Positions 13,501 through 21,219 of a DNA stretch of 64,000 bases are shown here, in pieces (the first letter of the stretch is position 1; each line of letters opens with the position of its first letter). The position numbers were made by a program, and so were the translations under genes. The stretch is from Bacteroidales bacterium (GTDB lineage: Bacteria; Bacteroidota; Bacteroidia; Bacteroidales; UBA1715), in assembly GCA_016714605.1 (NCBI GenBank), contig JADKDL010000014.1, positions 1-64,000 on the forward strand, in the 5' to 3' direction. A model generated the notes under the pieces. It was not told the DNA's origin, searched no databases, and saw only the letters and a list, made by a program, of their open reading frames with translations.

Positions 13501-16363
13501 TTTTACCAATACAGATACTATTTGTCAAGGAACTCCAATTAGTATTGCGTTTACTGGATCGACTGCTTATCCTTATACTTTCTCATATTCAGTAAATGGA
13601 AGTGATAGAGCAGATAAGACCGCTATTTCAGCAGCTACCTATAGCTTAGCAACTCCAGAACCTGGAACTTATCAGTTAAACAATTTCACATACAATGGTG
13701 GAACTGGGGTATATAATACTTCGACCATAGTTGTTGTGGCTACTCCTAGTGTTGCCGATGCTGGAACTACTCTTAACGACGTAAATATGTGTGGTGTAAC
13801 CGATACTGTTTTGGCTGCAACAGATCCTTTAATTGGAAACGGTATGTGGAGTTTTGCACCTGCAAACACTGGTGTAGGCGGAGTTTTCGAAGATCCCGCA
13901 ATCAATGCAAGCCGTTTTAGTGGAGCTACAGGGCAAACGTATAAGTTGCGTTGGACGGTAAGTAATACTTGTGATGATTCATTTGAAGATATTGATGTGG
14001 TATTTCATCAGCTACCAGCTATTTCTTTTAGTCAGCAATATATAGATACCTGTATAGGCACAACCGGAGTTATATATTCGACCGAAGTCGGAAAAAACAA
14101 TTATGATTGGAACATCAGCGGAGGAGCAATTACTTCGGGAGGAACTGCTACTGATAATTCAGCTACGGTAACATGGAATACCCCGGGAAATGGTTATATT
14201 ACGGTTAACTATGATGACGTACATGGTTGTAGTGCCGAATTTCCATTGCTCCAAAATATGAATGTTTTAGAAAATACAATATCTCTTATCTCTACTGTAG
14301 GTACAGACAATCAGGTAGTTGGAATTAGTAGTCCGATGACCAATATTGTTTATACTACAACAAACGCAACCGGAGCAACTGTAAGTGATTTACCTGTAGG
14401 TGCTTCTTCAAGTTGGAATGCCGGGGTTATTACCATATCAGGTACTCCAGAAGCATATGCAACCTATACTATTGACCTGACCGGAGGTTGCGACCTCGTT
14501 TCGGTTTCTTCAACAGGAACAATTACGATAGCAGAGCAATTCTATTATACACAATCAGCTACCAATGTATTTGATGTAAATAATTGGTGGTCTAACAACG
14601 ATGGTACTGGCATACATCCATCAAGCTTAGATATTGATGGACTTACTTTGGTAATAAATGCTTCTGTTACTGCCGATATCAATAGTGATTTCGAAGTAGC
14701 AGAAGGAGTTGTGTTGCAAGTAGACGGTACTATCAATCCCGCAGCATCGGTTGTATTTACAGGAACCGGTACGTTGCAAGGTTCGGGAGTATTTAAAGTA
14801 ACCAGAACTTTAGATGAACCATCGTTTGCCGGTCAGTATTTGGTTGATATTATTGATGTATCAAATGCAACAGTAGAATATGCGGTACTTGCTGGTGGAC
14901 AGACCGTCACCGGAGGATTAGATTGTAATATTTTGCGATTAAGCAACACATCAGGAGTAAATACTGCAAATGGAAATGTTACTGCTACAACCATAACAAA
15001 TACTTCCGGAGGAACACTCAATATGCTCACTCATACTCTTAGCGGAGCTATCAGCAATACCGGTTCTACTATTCAATTTTCAGGTGCTAGTAATGGTAGA
15101 GCTGTAGCTAGTGGAACTATTGTTTACAACGGAGCAGCGCAGACCATTGCAGCAGGCACCTACAGTAACCTAACCGTAGCCGCAGCCGGTGATAAAACAC
15201 TTGCCGGAGTAACTACCGTAAATGGCGTTTTGAATCTCTCGAGCGGAATTATAAAAGCCACTGCTGCAAATATTTTAGCAATATCTACAACAGGCTCTGT
15301 AGTTGGTTATTCGCATACTAGTTTTGTAAGCGGACCAGTGTCTCGTACACTTGCATCTACAACCCCAACAACCTTGATATTTCCGGTAGGAGTAAATAAT
15401 TTGATGCACCCGGTTGAGCTAAATGTAACACAAGCAACTGCAGCATCAACACAATATGTAGCTGAGTATTTAAGAGTATCAGCTTGGGAATTTCCATATA
15501 CCTTAGATCCCGGTATTACCCATACATCAAATCAGGGTCATTGGAAAATTACAAAATCTAATGCCAATGCTTTTTCAGCAACAGTGAAGCTATATTATTA
15601 TACCTCTTTTGATATTGTAGATGAAACTTCATTAGATTATTTAACCATTGCAAAAAGTACTGTTGGAGGCACTTGGTTGAATATTGGAGGTACGGTAACA
15701 GCAGGTTCAGGAGAGGGGTATGTTCTTTCCGATGCGTTCACCTCTTTTAGTGAATTCTCATTGGCAAATGAAACAGGTGGAACAAATCCGCTTCCGGTAT
15801 CATTAGCATATTTTTCTGCTACTCATACCAGTAAAGAAGTAAGCTTAACTTGGGAAACAAAATCGGAGTTGTTAAATGATTATTTTACGATAGAACAATC
15901 TGTTGACGGAGTTACCTTTACTCAAATAGCAATGGTAAACGGAGCGGGTACTAAATCAACACCTACAAACTATTCGTTTTCTCACGATGTAACAGCTTCT
16001 GGCATATATTATTACAGATTGAAGCAAACCGATTATGATGGTACCGTTACGTATTCAGAAATTAGAGCCGTTCAAGTAAATGAATCTTTTGAAGAAATTG
16101 TTAAGACTAATGTTCTTTATGTATTTCCTAACCCTGGTAAGACCGATGAAATTACATTCAGATTTGTTTCGCCTACATTCGGATTTTATAATTTTGTCGT
16201 TTCAGATATGAGCGGAAGAACCTATGCGTCTGGTATTATAGATTTGCAGAACAACTATTTTGAGTCTAAACTTTCGGAATATTGTAAACTTTCTGCTGGC
16301 TCATATACTTTGCATATTATTGGAGCATCTGAGGTTATTTCTAAAAAGTTTGAAGTAAGGTAG
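4523..16363 (+). CDS. Giant T9SS-secreted beta-repeat protein (3946 aa)
   Basis: The N-terminus has an unusually long hydrophilic leader of about 45 residues before a hydrophobic core (VVLGLFLFVFSLSIARA) and a likely cleavage before ATYYS. ATG at 4523 is the first in-frame start; a second Met at residue 11 is possible. The body is a very long run of degenerate units with GNLTINNG, TLT.NNG and FYNL motifs, interspersed with blocks of the type SGP..K....FPVG.....P..I, as in the upstream gene. Residues of about 2990-3250 look PKD/Ig-like (TDTICQGTPISIAFTG onward). The C-terminus has NPLPVSLAYFSA, SELLNDYFTIEQSVDG, YYYRLKQTDYDG, then a T9SS type A sorting domain with the VFPNPGK motif (about residues 3864-3946). 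The likely role is a cell-surface or extracellular fibre; the ligand is unknown. It is paralogous to the preceding gene, which suggests tandem duplication. Confidence 0.88.
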   Translation: MKEMSCRATAMLRNKHSDEIIFEQINTRKQIKKVLNYKFNSLTKVVLGLFLFVFSLSIARAATYYSKGNLSAQTPSNWNTVRAGTGTNATNFTSGDIFVVQNTHTMTASAVWSVSGVGSVVQIESGGKLVASAQITLSANTQFQINNGSTYNHNTSTTTVWGGSETIGATSTVNYGYAGDQTVVALTYGNLILSGSGVKTLTGITVTTLLSMEGSATAMGNPTYGATSQLRYKGSVAQITGSEFPASWTGSGGVLIENSQGVTLGATKNINATTFTIGSLVTNSIFYDGGFQLSGTGRINLTSGKFILGSVTSGTTWPSFTTNSISSGTTVEYASGVSQIVSCSPQYRYLDFSGAGDKIIGTGTLRVIMNWNINGGAAVLNSYNPAVVAGNIIGTGDMIAGSGSITITAHFTNTGNFSAGTSEVLYTSASINQKVKSCTYYNLTFSNTGIKTFLSTVEVLNNLSLLTNATVIVDQYFLTGNPTGTFTMETGAVLSLGSTLSTNEVSMPTFANYTLNNGSTIIYQADAAQTIKNLNYKNLTIGGGASGDAKLLEADLTMNNTLTLASGGSIQLDDYNLTIAQTGTIAGSFSSSNMIICNANGRFIKQATTVNDLVMTYPVGTPGKYTPMQISGTVGGSGSGSLSVAPITGIHPSADPTLVSLAKYWNVATTGITLNAGVASFTFHGSEPSVDPSVLLSYTYQGGSWLMPASTCTGSTISVDLASVPGMTVAGDWTATSRATLYTYRTGDWHNDTTWTTDPSGTEWVNGRTPQSGDRIVINNGYTVTLDANVTTSANTLDVEQGSVLDMGTNLFIQTIAGLEGQGTIKSSSVSGGVAHFPTVTTNYFIAAGGGTYEYDCASSMILPNQATYNNLKINIAVGTTATLVNDITLNGNLTINQGTLQINDATDARLLNLTIYGDITIDAGAALRTGTGHTFATTPVGGGYHSNTHQLYLHGNLTNNGTVRFTNLANPIFNAFPINDALSGGVTVRFTGAANRMAVCNGVTDFYNFIVDKGTDQTYILELTASSTANFTLFGRNELSWDETTPPYTATNPEMKKALWIKNGTLKLTGKISIPSLTEATASRGDYMIPQNAMLWIASPDVSVSTTAVTGDVVATGVRDASGVQALIPSGTFKITDGTFTTRNSAGIVYGYGAISQFIIEGGTINCSQVRESGVAAGKMSYLQSGGTINVGGSAVGEVNNGKPIFGIENSNYTFTFSGGTINLTAPTTNTGTSGNGFYVASGEGNYDVSGGTLNIQINGGSTLNINSTPNLWNLNISRLNASGTSTVNLLKDVTIASDLTIGNNCDFDPTATNYNVTIGGNLTIGSTTGSTTARFVPRNNTTTFNGSSNSTILVSSNNTSYYFSPYDLVIDKNSSSTRVTLAYRSGTSATVGNVLRNFTITRGIFDYDIYTLEVKGNLDNSGIMGAWNKAGRIKLNNTSAIQTITAGIDAGILFGHIEAAHTDNSANDVKLASNVSCDLFTLTSGRVDLKNYLLSIDTNFVTFAVAGTTNHRMFYTMADHANKGMQLKMTKNYTTAATVTYPIGIYDGTTYRWEKVDIGIASTAGNVNGYLQVTVVPLLHPTTNSGGCGVLMGYWKVQKIGLTTPANSITYSFTTEFPYDGAAGTQKKKFLSNGVWNDNGNASGGSPGVNTLSAPTLAGFRNLDFTTSKNACFNNVNYVYSNGTGGGAWNAGASWQGGAVPSVFDYAIIRNGDVITANSNADDAGTVTILQGGTLDVGTVTGLSYGIISGAGKFRISSAAGTPTLPAGDFDPFLTNDTATFEYTGPAYTLPNTITNYPNLLITANANDVTKTLPDATITVRKNLSIADAARTGNTLKVSGSNNLTVNGRLQMRNAAKLVFPAVGSNRTYTIKETIDLRYGNTDNNNIIEIETSASSTLAHTLNFYGDSIIVGNSDINLWKTGNSVVNLNFLGDNSTYITQPRGSNILDFNQITINKDLLSDTVSFKTPITLNAAANTATKPLTLTNGTCVLDASSNNLVLSSGLYDYRIPSTTALILKQGKCSITATGGTYKGLYLDGTLKLEGTSEFIIGDTTSTTEGHYIEYSSSGSARIDVLGSALLSVNAQIRRSLTNVSGILTFNQEGGKVRIHGIAADNGRAKFEILNTGSSFTQSGGVFTLVRGGNSSVYADFYFRPASSNTTAGVIECKPNEVCVDPQTFYVDATQPLKDMYVQGNDLGGTATAMVNVSNLYLNGDLNINANATFNTNNLNLYLEGSFVNNGTFNVGTVDTITFHGNTQTLSGNTLHPTVFNNMVVNNSASLTLQANSNITINNKLQILSGIFDDGGNTVTVKGDIENNTSHVSSVAGAGGIKLNSIHIQNISGDGSGAVFGRLELDNAAGVKLFEDVSITNRLMLTNGALNIDDHLLTIAPTASMPTPVGGFGVNRMIFTNGFYTTARGLSMSLTTSPSTTLFPVGTIGKYTPVAIEATSGTNTQVVNVSPINAYHPTALDATNVLQYYWNITSNLLTNFKGNIYCYYKDNDVAVNGYTESEYYSARLFNNTWTKLPETYVDHDNDIITYPFLSNSNTITGEYTAGIDAALPANVPVYYSNPTGVAPYYWDNPANWSPVPASVPSGAIFVINPTHTITIRNASTISYKTTINGRVDINTGIVGHSFGAVDGVGTLAVSSNNTSIKLPAGRYDEFFSCSGGTLEYGGTGNYTLSNIPTTMRSLVLKGAGVKTLPNKNFTVCELLDIQDGTLDNSINNRTLYINGAINRVVAAVFKSGSGTNAKIVFQGNTSQIIGSFSGTSALNHIEINNDQGLTLNNGVVEMKGNLTFSQGVIHTTSANLLYMSGGLSTTVPAGGSATSYIDGPLKKKITGGYYFEFAVGKDTRWGKAALNQANDGDWTVEYFNTGKTAIPTLTAPLTAASLTEYWSVVGPAGTPQSYVSLRWDDESDVSPLITTNGITAGNAPDMRVAELVTTAWTERLVNSQTTSTNASGFIATTNKITGLDATKYLTVACVNPVVPRARFTNTDTICQGTPISIAFTGSTAYPYTFSYSVNGSDRADKTAISAATYSLATPEPGTYQLNNFTYNGGTGVYNTSTIVVVATPSVADAGTTLNDVNMCGVTDTVLAATDPLIGNGMWSFAPANTGVGGVFEDPAINASRFSGATGQTYKLRWTVSNTCDDSFEDIDVVFHQLPAISFSQQYIDTCIGTTGVIYSTEVGKNNYDWNISGGAITSGGTATDNSATVTWNTPGNGYITVNYDDVHGCSAEFPLLQNMNVLENTISLISTVGTDNQVVGISSPMTNIVYTTTNATGATVSDLPVGASSSWNAGVITISGTPEAYATYTIDLTGGCDLVSVSSTGTITIAEQFYYTQSATNVFDVNNWWSNNDGTGIHPSSLDIDGLTLVINASVTADINSDFEVAEGVVLQVDGTINPAASVVFTGTGTLQGSGVFKVTRTLDEPSFAGQYLVDIIDVSNATVEYAVLAGGQTVTGGLDCNILRLSNTSGVNTANGNVTATTITNTSGGTLNMLTHTLSGAISNTGSTIQFSGASNGRAVASGTIVYNGAAQTIAAGTYSNLTVAAAGDKTLAGVTTVNGVLNLSSGIIKATAANILAISTTGSVVGYSHTSFVSGPVSRTLASTTPTTLIFPVGVNNLMHPVELNVTQATAASTQYVAEYLRVSAWEFPYTLDPGITHTSNQGHWKITKSNANAFSATVKLYYYTSFDIVDETSLDYLTIAKSTVGGTWLNIGGTVTAGSGEGYVLSDAFTSFSEFSLANETGGTNPLPVSLAYFSATHTSKEVSLTWETKSELLNDYFTIEQSVDGVTFTQIAMVNGAGTKSTPTNYSFSHDVTASGIYYYRLKQTDYDGTVTYSEIRAVQVNESFEEIVKTNVLYVFPNPGKTDEITFRFVSPTFGFYNFVVSDMSGRTYASGIIDLQNNYFESKLSEYCKLSAGSYTLHIIGASEVISKKFEVR

Positions 16364-16517
16364 TATTGTAATACAAATATAAATTTAGCGTTGAATTTTC
16401 TTACGCCAACGTCAGTGCACATTGATCAACTCAGGGCCAGAGGCCTTGTAAGCTACGACGAAGCGAGGACGCTTCGCCGAACAAGGATTATATCTAAAAA
16501 GTTTGAAGTAAGGTAGT
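16335..16517 (+). repeat. Duplicated 3' end of the giant gene flanking a hairpin insert
   Basis: The last 29 coding and stop bases of the giant gene plus one more (16335-16364) recur at 16488-16517 with one mismatch in 30. The 123 bases between contain hairpin repeats, including CGAAGCG AGGA CGCTTCG. This looks like an insertion that duplicated its target, or a local duplication. Confidence 0.75.
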
Positions 16518-16863
16518 TTATATAAGACAAATTTAGTATGCTTTGTTCGGATCAGGCTATTGCCTGAGTCGGTCATATTTTAGAAGGCTTTTGCCTTCAT
16601 TATAAAGTAGAAGTAAGGCAAATCCGCTTATTGACGGTAGTATTGTCAAAGAATTTCATTGAATACAAAGCATCTGACCCGTAGATGGCGCGAGCTTGTA
16701 GCTCGTGCCGTATATGAATATGAAATGATGGTTTGTGTATTATTTTCATACATTATAGCATAGTCCTACAGACAATGCTAAACTATTCCGCTACGTTGTA
16801 GCTACAGAATTTACCAGCACCAAGGGGTGCGTAATATTTTAGCAAAGGCTGTTAGGCCATTGC
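16420..16863. repeat. Cluster of short REP-like hairpins
   Basis: The stretch between the giant gene and the insertion sequence has no open frame but holds a series of small inverted repeats: CGAAGCG/CGCTTCG, CAGGC/GCCTG, GAAGGC/GCCTTC, GGCGCGAGC/GCTCGTGCC at about 16686-16709, and a TAGCA/TGCTA stem at about 16843. The segment 16813-16836 recurs in inverted orientation at 53340-53363 with a one-base gap. The base composition is more GC-rich than the surroundings. Confidence 0.6.
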
Positions 16864-16870
16864 TAATATA

Positions 16871-18483
16871 GGGTCTGCTGAAAAACAATATTTGCTTTGA
16901 CAAAGAGAGTATTACCATTATATTTGTAATACTAAAGTGCAAGGAAATATGTCAAAGCAATATAAAAAGCGTGCATCACCACCCGAATATGTTAGTCCCA
17001 AACAATTTACGATTGAAGGATTTGGTAGTCCTTTTTCTCAACATTTAGATTCAAAGAACCGTTGGATTGTCTTAGCCAATTTAATTCCATGGGATGAATT
17101 GTGTGGTGTCTATTACAAACATGTTGGGGTTAGTTCAACAGGCAGACCTCCATTGAATCCACGTTTAGTGATAGGGTCTGATTATAAAACATTTGTGTAA
17201 TCTTGATGACAGGAAGTTGTGTTGCAAATTTCAGAAAACATGTATATGCAATTTTTCGTAGGTTTTTCAAGCTTTACAACCCAACAACCATTTGATCCAT
17301 CGTTGTTTGTGGAATTTCGTAAACGGCTGGGATTGGACACTGTAAACGCTTTGAATGATAAAATCATTGAGCTCCAAGACTTACTTCGATAGTTCAGAAA
17401 AACCTACAAAGCATGACAATTCAACAAGAAACGCCCGATAATATTCCACCTTCAGAACCAGATAATAATCAATCTCCACAAAACAAAGGACGTTTGATAA
17501 CAGATGCAACTGCAGCCTCAGGACATTGCATATCCAACCGATTTGGATTTATTGTCGGATGCCCGAGAAAAAGCTGAAGAGTTGATTGATAAACTTTATC
17601 AAAAGAATCTGCATACGCATAAACCCAGAACATACAGAGAGACAGCCCATAAACTATATCTTAATACTGCACAAAAACGCAATAAAACAAAAGGAAATTC
17701 GCAAAGCAACAGGCAAACAACTACGTTTTCTTGCGCAATCTCAAACATATTGATAATCTACTTGATGCATACAGAAACGAACATCACTAAACAGAACCGA
17801 TTACAAATACATGTTGGTAATCCGTACCTTACATCATCAACAACAACAGATGTTCAAAGACCATACCCACAGCATCGAGCATAGGGTGTAAGCATCCATC
17901 AGCCACATGTGCGACCAATTGTGAGGGAAAAGCAAAGCAAAAGTTGAATTTGGTGCAAAAATAAATGTATCTCTCATTGATGGTATCTCGTTTTTAGATG
18001 AACTCAGCTGGGAGGCTTTTAACGAAGGCTGTAATCTGATTGAGTACATTGAGCAGTACAAAAGCGTTTCGGGTTTTATCCAAAGAACTACTGGCAGATA
18101 AAATATATTGTACTCGTGAAAATCGAAAAGCTCTCAAACAGAGAAACATCAAACTGATAGCCAAACCTCTTGGCAGACCATCGGCGGTGAGAGAACATGT
18201 AAGTCGGGAGAACGTAATCCAATAGAAGGTAAATTTGGACAAGCAAAAACTGGTTATGGTCTTAATTGCATAAAGACCAGATTGAAGGGAACAAGTGAAT
18301 CTTGGATTGCGAGTATTATACTGGTATTAAACCTAGTCAAGTTGGCTGGGGCAATGCCGTATTGTCTGAAATCTGAATTAAACAAATTATTAAACATGAT
18401 GTTTTCTGTCAATTGGAACAGCACAAAATCAACATCTCAGATTTTATGCTATTGTTGGGTAGGTTGAGTTTTTCAGCAGACCC
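16871..18483 (+). mobile_element. Insertion sequence with intact ends and decayed transposase
   Basis: The ends are perfect 16-bp terminal inverted repeats, GGGTCTGCTGAAAAAC at 16871-16886 and its complement at 18468-18483. The element is flanked by a 7-bp direct repeat TAATATA (16864-16870 and 18484-18490), a target duplication. The length, 1613 bp, suits a single-transposase element. The enclosed gene has a DUF772-like N-terminus and a DDE C-terminus with the pattern GKFGQAKTGYGL, resembling IS1182/IS5-type transposases; the exact family needs a database check. Because the ends and the duplication are intact, the insertion is fairly recent even though the transposase has several frameshifts. 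Confidence 0.88.
16949..18466 (+). pseudogene. IS transposase, multiply frameshifted
   Basis: Translation starts at ATG 16949 after AAGGA. The N-terminal DUF772-like part (IPWDELCGVYYKHVG, GRPPLNPRLVIGS) breaks near 17178, where two bases appear to be missing. It resumes as LIIKHLCNLDDR, shifts again near 17212, and continues as VLQISENMYMQFFVG to a stop at about 17391. Further pieces in other frames are DIAYPTDLDLLSDAREKAEE (from about 17523), INVSLIDGISFLDELSWEAF (about 17960), ELLADKIYCTRENRKALKQR (about 18085) and EGKFGQAKTGYGL to LVKLAGAMPYCL (18230-18370). The fragments are collinear with one intact transposase of about 500 residues. It cannot make an active enzyme as read. Some breaks could be sequence errors, but there are too many for that to explain all of them. 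Confidence 0.88.
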
Positions 18484-18637
18484 TAATATAAATATGATAA
18501 ATTCCGCTGGTACTAAATGGAACGGGTGTTTAAAAACTAATTTATATAACCGATTTTTTACCTTGTGAAAGTAATCCTATAAAAATAGTAGATAGAAAAT
18601 AAAAGAAATCCAAATGAATGTATTTTATACTATTTAT

Positions 18638-18671
18638 ATGGAGTAAATCTCAATTTGTAGATTTACTCCAT
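18638..18671 (+). terminator. Intrinsic terminator upstream of ribD
   Basis: A perfect 13-bp stem (18638-18650 with 18659-18671), loop CAATTTGT, followed by a T-rich run. It lies 51 bases before the ribD start. It may be the original terminator of the giant adhesin gene, now separated from it by the insertion sequence, or an attenuator of ribD; the sequence does not decide. Confidence 0.65.
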
Positions 18672-18722
18672 TTTTCTTTATTATTTTTGATACTTTAGCT
18701 TTTTTAAACATTGTATTGAATT

Positions 18723-19768
18723 ATGACCCAAGATGAGAAGTACATGCAAAGATGTTTGCAGTTAGCAGAGTTAGGTTTTGGTAGCGTAGCACCTAACCCT
18801 ATGGTAGGGTGCGTTATTGTTCATAATGGAAAAATTATAGGAGAAGGTTATCACATGAAATATGGTGAAGCTCATGCCGAAGTAAATGCTATAAATTCGG
18901 TAGAAAATAAAGAATTATTGAAAGAATCTACTTTATATGTCAACTTAGAACCTTGTGCACATTACGGTAAAACTCCCCCGTGTGCAAATCTGATAAGTGA
19001 AAAAAAATTGCAAAGGTAGTTATTGGTTGTGTAGATACCTTTAGTAAAGTTGCCGGAAAGGGAATAAACCATCTGCAAAATAATGGAATAGAGGTAGTTG
19101 TAGGAGTACTTGAAAAAGAAAGCAGAAATTTAAATAAGAGATTTTTTTGTTTACACGAAAAGAAAAGACCATATATAATTCTCAAATGGGCACAAACGAA
19201 AGATGGATTTATTGATGTATTAAATGCTGATAATGAAAGCTGTAAAGGAATATGGATAACAAACGATTTGTCTCGGACGTTGGTACATAAATGGCGAACG
19301 CAGGAGCAAAGTATTCTTGTAGGTACAAACACTGCCTTGAAAGACAATCCGCAGCTCAATGCAAGAGAATGGCAAGGCACAAATCCGCTACGAATTGTAA
19401 TAGATAGAACACTCCGTTTGCCTAATCATTTGCACCTTTTTGATGGATCTGTAAAGACCTTGATATTTAATGAAAAAAAAGATGACAATATTGCATTGAC
19501 AATGTGGGTGAAGACAGATTTCAGTAATCTTTGGTCAGGTATCTGTGATTATTTATATTCTGAACAAATTCAATCGGTTATAGTAGAAGGTGGAACATGT
19601 ATCCTTGCAAGTTCTATTAATCAAAATCTGTGGGATGAAGCAAGAGTTTTTACCGGAAATAGCTATTTCATAAATGGAATAAAAGCGCCGGAATTTCCCT
19701 ATAAACCACAGGATACTAGTTCGGTAGATGGAGTAGAACTTTCTTTGTTTTATAATATGAATATTTAA
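18723..19768 (+). CDS. ribD: RibD deaminase/reductase (frameshifted)
   Basis: Bifunctional riboflavin-biosynthesis enzyme: an N-terminal diaminohydroxyphosphoribosylaminopyrimidine deaminase and a C-terminal 5-amino-6-(5-phosphoribosylamino)uracil reductase. The deaminase domain starts at ATG 18723 and shows the zinc motif HAEVNA and PCAHYGKTPPC. The frame ends at about 19019 in a run of eight A (19000-19007). With one more A the protein continues as KIAKVVIGCVDTFSKVAGKG and runs through the reductase domain (ILKWAQTKDGFID, TNPLRIVIDRTLRLP, VIVEGGTCILASSI) to the stop at 19768, giving a full-length protein of about 348 residues. A homopolymer indel is the simplest explanation, so the gene may be intact in the organism. 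There is no FMN riboswitch-like sequence upstream. Confidence 0.88.
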
Positions 19769-19770
19769 AA

Positions 19771-20021
19771 ATTCAATATCGAGTACAATGTCGTTTAGTT
19801 AATATATAATTGAATATAAGGTAATAAGGTTAAAAATAGTTAAGGTTCTATTATGCTACTAATGTTTTAAAAAGAGTTCAAAACATTATTTCGTAGAAAA
19901 ACCTTATCTTTTTGTTCAACCTTAATAGAAATGTAAATAACTGCATTCCTAAACCTTATTACCTTATTGATAATCAAAATAATTCAAGCATCATCTTAGA
20001 TAAACGACATTGATATCGAAT
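19771..20021. repeat. Palindromic MITE-like element
   Basis: This intergenic stretch is bounded by an imperfect inverted repeat: ATTCAATATC plus AATGTCGTTTA on the left (19771-19797), matched by 20001-20021 on the right with a 6-base gap. Inside it is a perfect 16-bp inverted repeat (19816-19831 with 19952-19967). The whole can fold into one long structure of about 250 bases. There is no coding capacity. It may be a non-autonomous mobile element or a decayed repeat. Bases 20022-20266 after it show nothing recognisable except the 5' region of the next gene. Confidence 0.5.
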
Positions 20022-20266
20022 ATGCTTTTTTTATGATGCCCAAATGAATATTGAGCAAACTCAGTGGCTATCAGCTATTGCTCTGTGAATCTCTGTGTAA
20101 CATTTTTTATTTCAATAAGAATTTGAATTTTGATTTTGATTTTTTTTGATTATGCAAAACGTTTCACGATAATTATTGATATATTCGTAAGTAATATTAT
20201 TTTAAAACCTGTAAATTATAAAATATATTTGCAAATAAGTAGTTTAATCAATTAAAATTCAATCTT

Positions 20267-21067
20267 GTGAAAACAGTTACTTATATATTATTTTGTTTAT
20301 TTCTTTCGGTGATTACTATAGCTCAGGAAAAGCTTCAAAATTATACCGATATAAATGGAATGAAGCAAGGTTATTGGGAAAAAAACGATGCCGAAGGAAA
20401 TATAGTTTACAAAGGTTATTTTTCTGATAATATGCCTATTGGCACTTTTTTACGGTATCATAAAAATGGAGTAATAAAGGCAGAGATGATTTATGATTCT
20501 GTAGATCAGAAGAAAGCAAGTGTGGTTTTATATGACGATGCCGGAGCAATAGCAGCCAAAGGTGAGTATTATAATAAACTTAAAAACAATGTTTGGGTAT
20601 ATTATAGTGCTGAAAATAAACCGGTTGTAGAGGAACAGTATGTAAATGGTAAATTGCATGGAATAGCTAAAAAATTCTATCCTTCAGGTAAAATTGTTGA
20701 AAGCAAATCATTCAACAACGGTTTGCTTCACGGCGATTGGTTTTGGTACTACGAAGATGGTACTGTACGAATGAAAACAACCAATAATGCAGACAAAAGA
20801 AGTGGTGCTTTTTTCATTTATTATCCGGGTGGTAAACCAAAAATAAAAGGTAACTATGAGGAAGATTATAAGCATGGAAAATGGACATTCTACGACGAAA
20901 AAGGAAAAGTAGAAAGAGAAATCAATTACAAAAAAGATATTGCAGATAATCAAGCCGAACTTGATGAGAAAATGTCAAAAGAATTGAAAGAGATGGATGC
21001 CAAGAATGGTCAAATTCCAGATCCTCAAAATTTTACCGACAGTCCTGAAAGTTTTTTTAATAAATAG
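20267..21067 (+). CDS. YwqK/MORN-variant repeat protein, secreted
   Basis: 266 residues with an N-terminal signal peptide (TYILFCLFLSVITIA, cleavage near AQ). The body is a series of about 23-residue repeats with the pattern G..W.YY.E.G....E..Y..G..hG, for example HGDWFWYYEDG and KHGKWTFYDEKG, which is the MORN_2 repeat family found in YwqK-type proteins and many Bacteroidota envelope proteins. The start is a GTG at 20267. The likely location is periplasmic or outer-membrane associated. The 'antitoxin' label often attached to YwqK homologues is not supported by anything nearby. It is a single gene, upstream of rpmE2 with a promoter between them. The function is unknown. Confidence 0.75.
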   Translation: MKTVTYILFCLFLSVITIAQEKLQNYTDINGMKQGYWEKNDAEGNIVYKGYFSDNMPIGTFLRYHKNGVIKAEMIYDSVDQKKASVVLYDDAGAIAAKGEYYNKLKNNVWVYYSAENKPVVEEQYVNGKLHGIAKKFYPSGKIVESKSFNNGLLHGDWFWYYEDGTVRMKTTNNADKRSGAFFIYYPGGKPKIKGNYEEDYKHGKWTFYDEKGKVEREINYKKDIADNQAELDEKMSKELKEMDAKNGQIPDPQNFTDSPESFFNK

Positions 21068-21140
21068 TTTTTTCAAAGTTTTAAATATATTTTATTAGCC
21101 ATATAAATTAATAGTAAATTGAAAAATTAGTTACTTAAAA

Positions 21141-21171
21141 CTTGTTGATAAATAAAAAATAATTATCTTTG
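21141..21171 (+). promoter_or_regulatory. Bacteroidota-type promoter of rpmE2
   Basis: The -7 element TATCTTTG (21164-21171) matches TAnnTTTG. CTTG at 21141-21144 fits the -33 element with a 19-base spacer. The start of transcription would be about 40 bases before the rpmE2 ATG. Confidence 0.65.
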
Positions 21172-21219
21172 CACTCCAAAAATTCACGAAAAGTATTACA
21201 ATACATAAATATTGCAGAA

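Noticed and set aside
18484..18722. Possible FMN riboswitch before ribD
   Set aside because: None of the conserved RFN-element blocks are visible; only a terminator-like hairpin is present.
20267..21067. Toxin-antitoxin role for the YwqK-like gene
   Set aside because: The name is inherited from database labels; there is a signal peptide, no toxin partner, and the repeats are of the MORN type.
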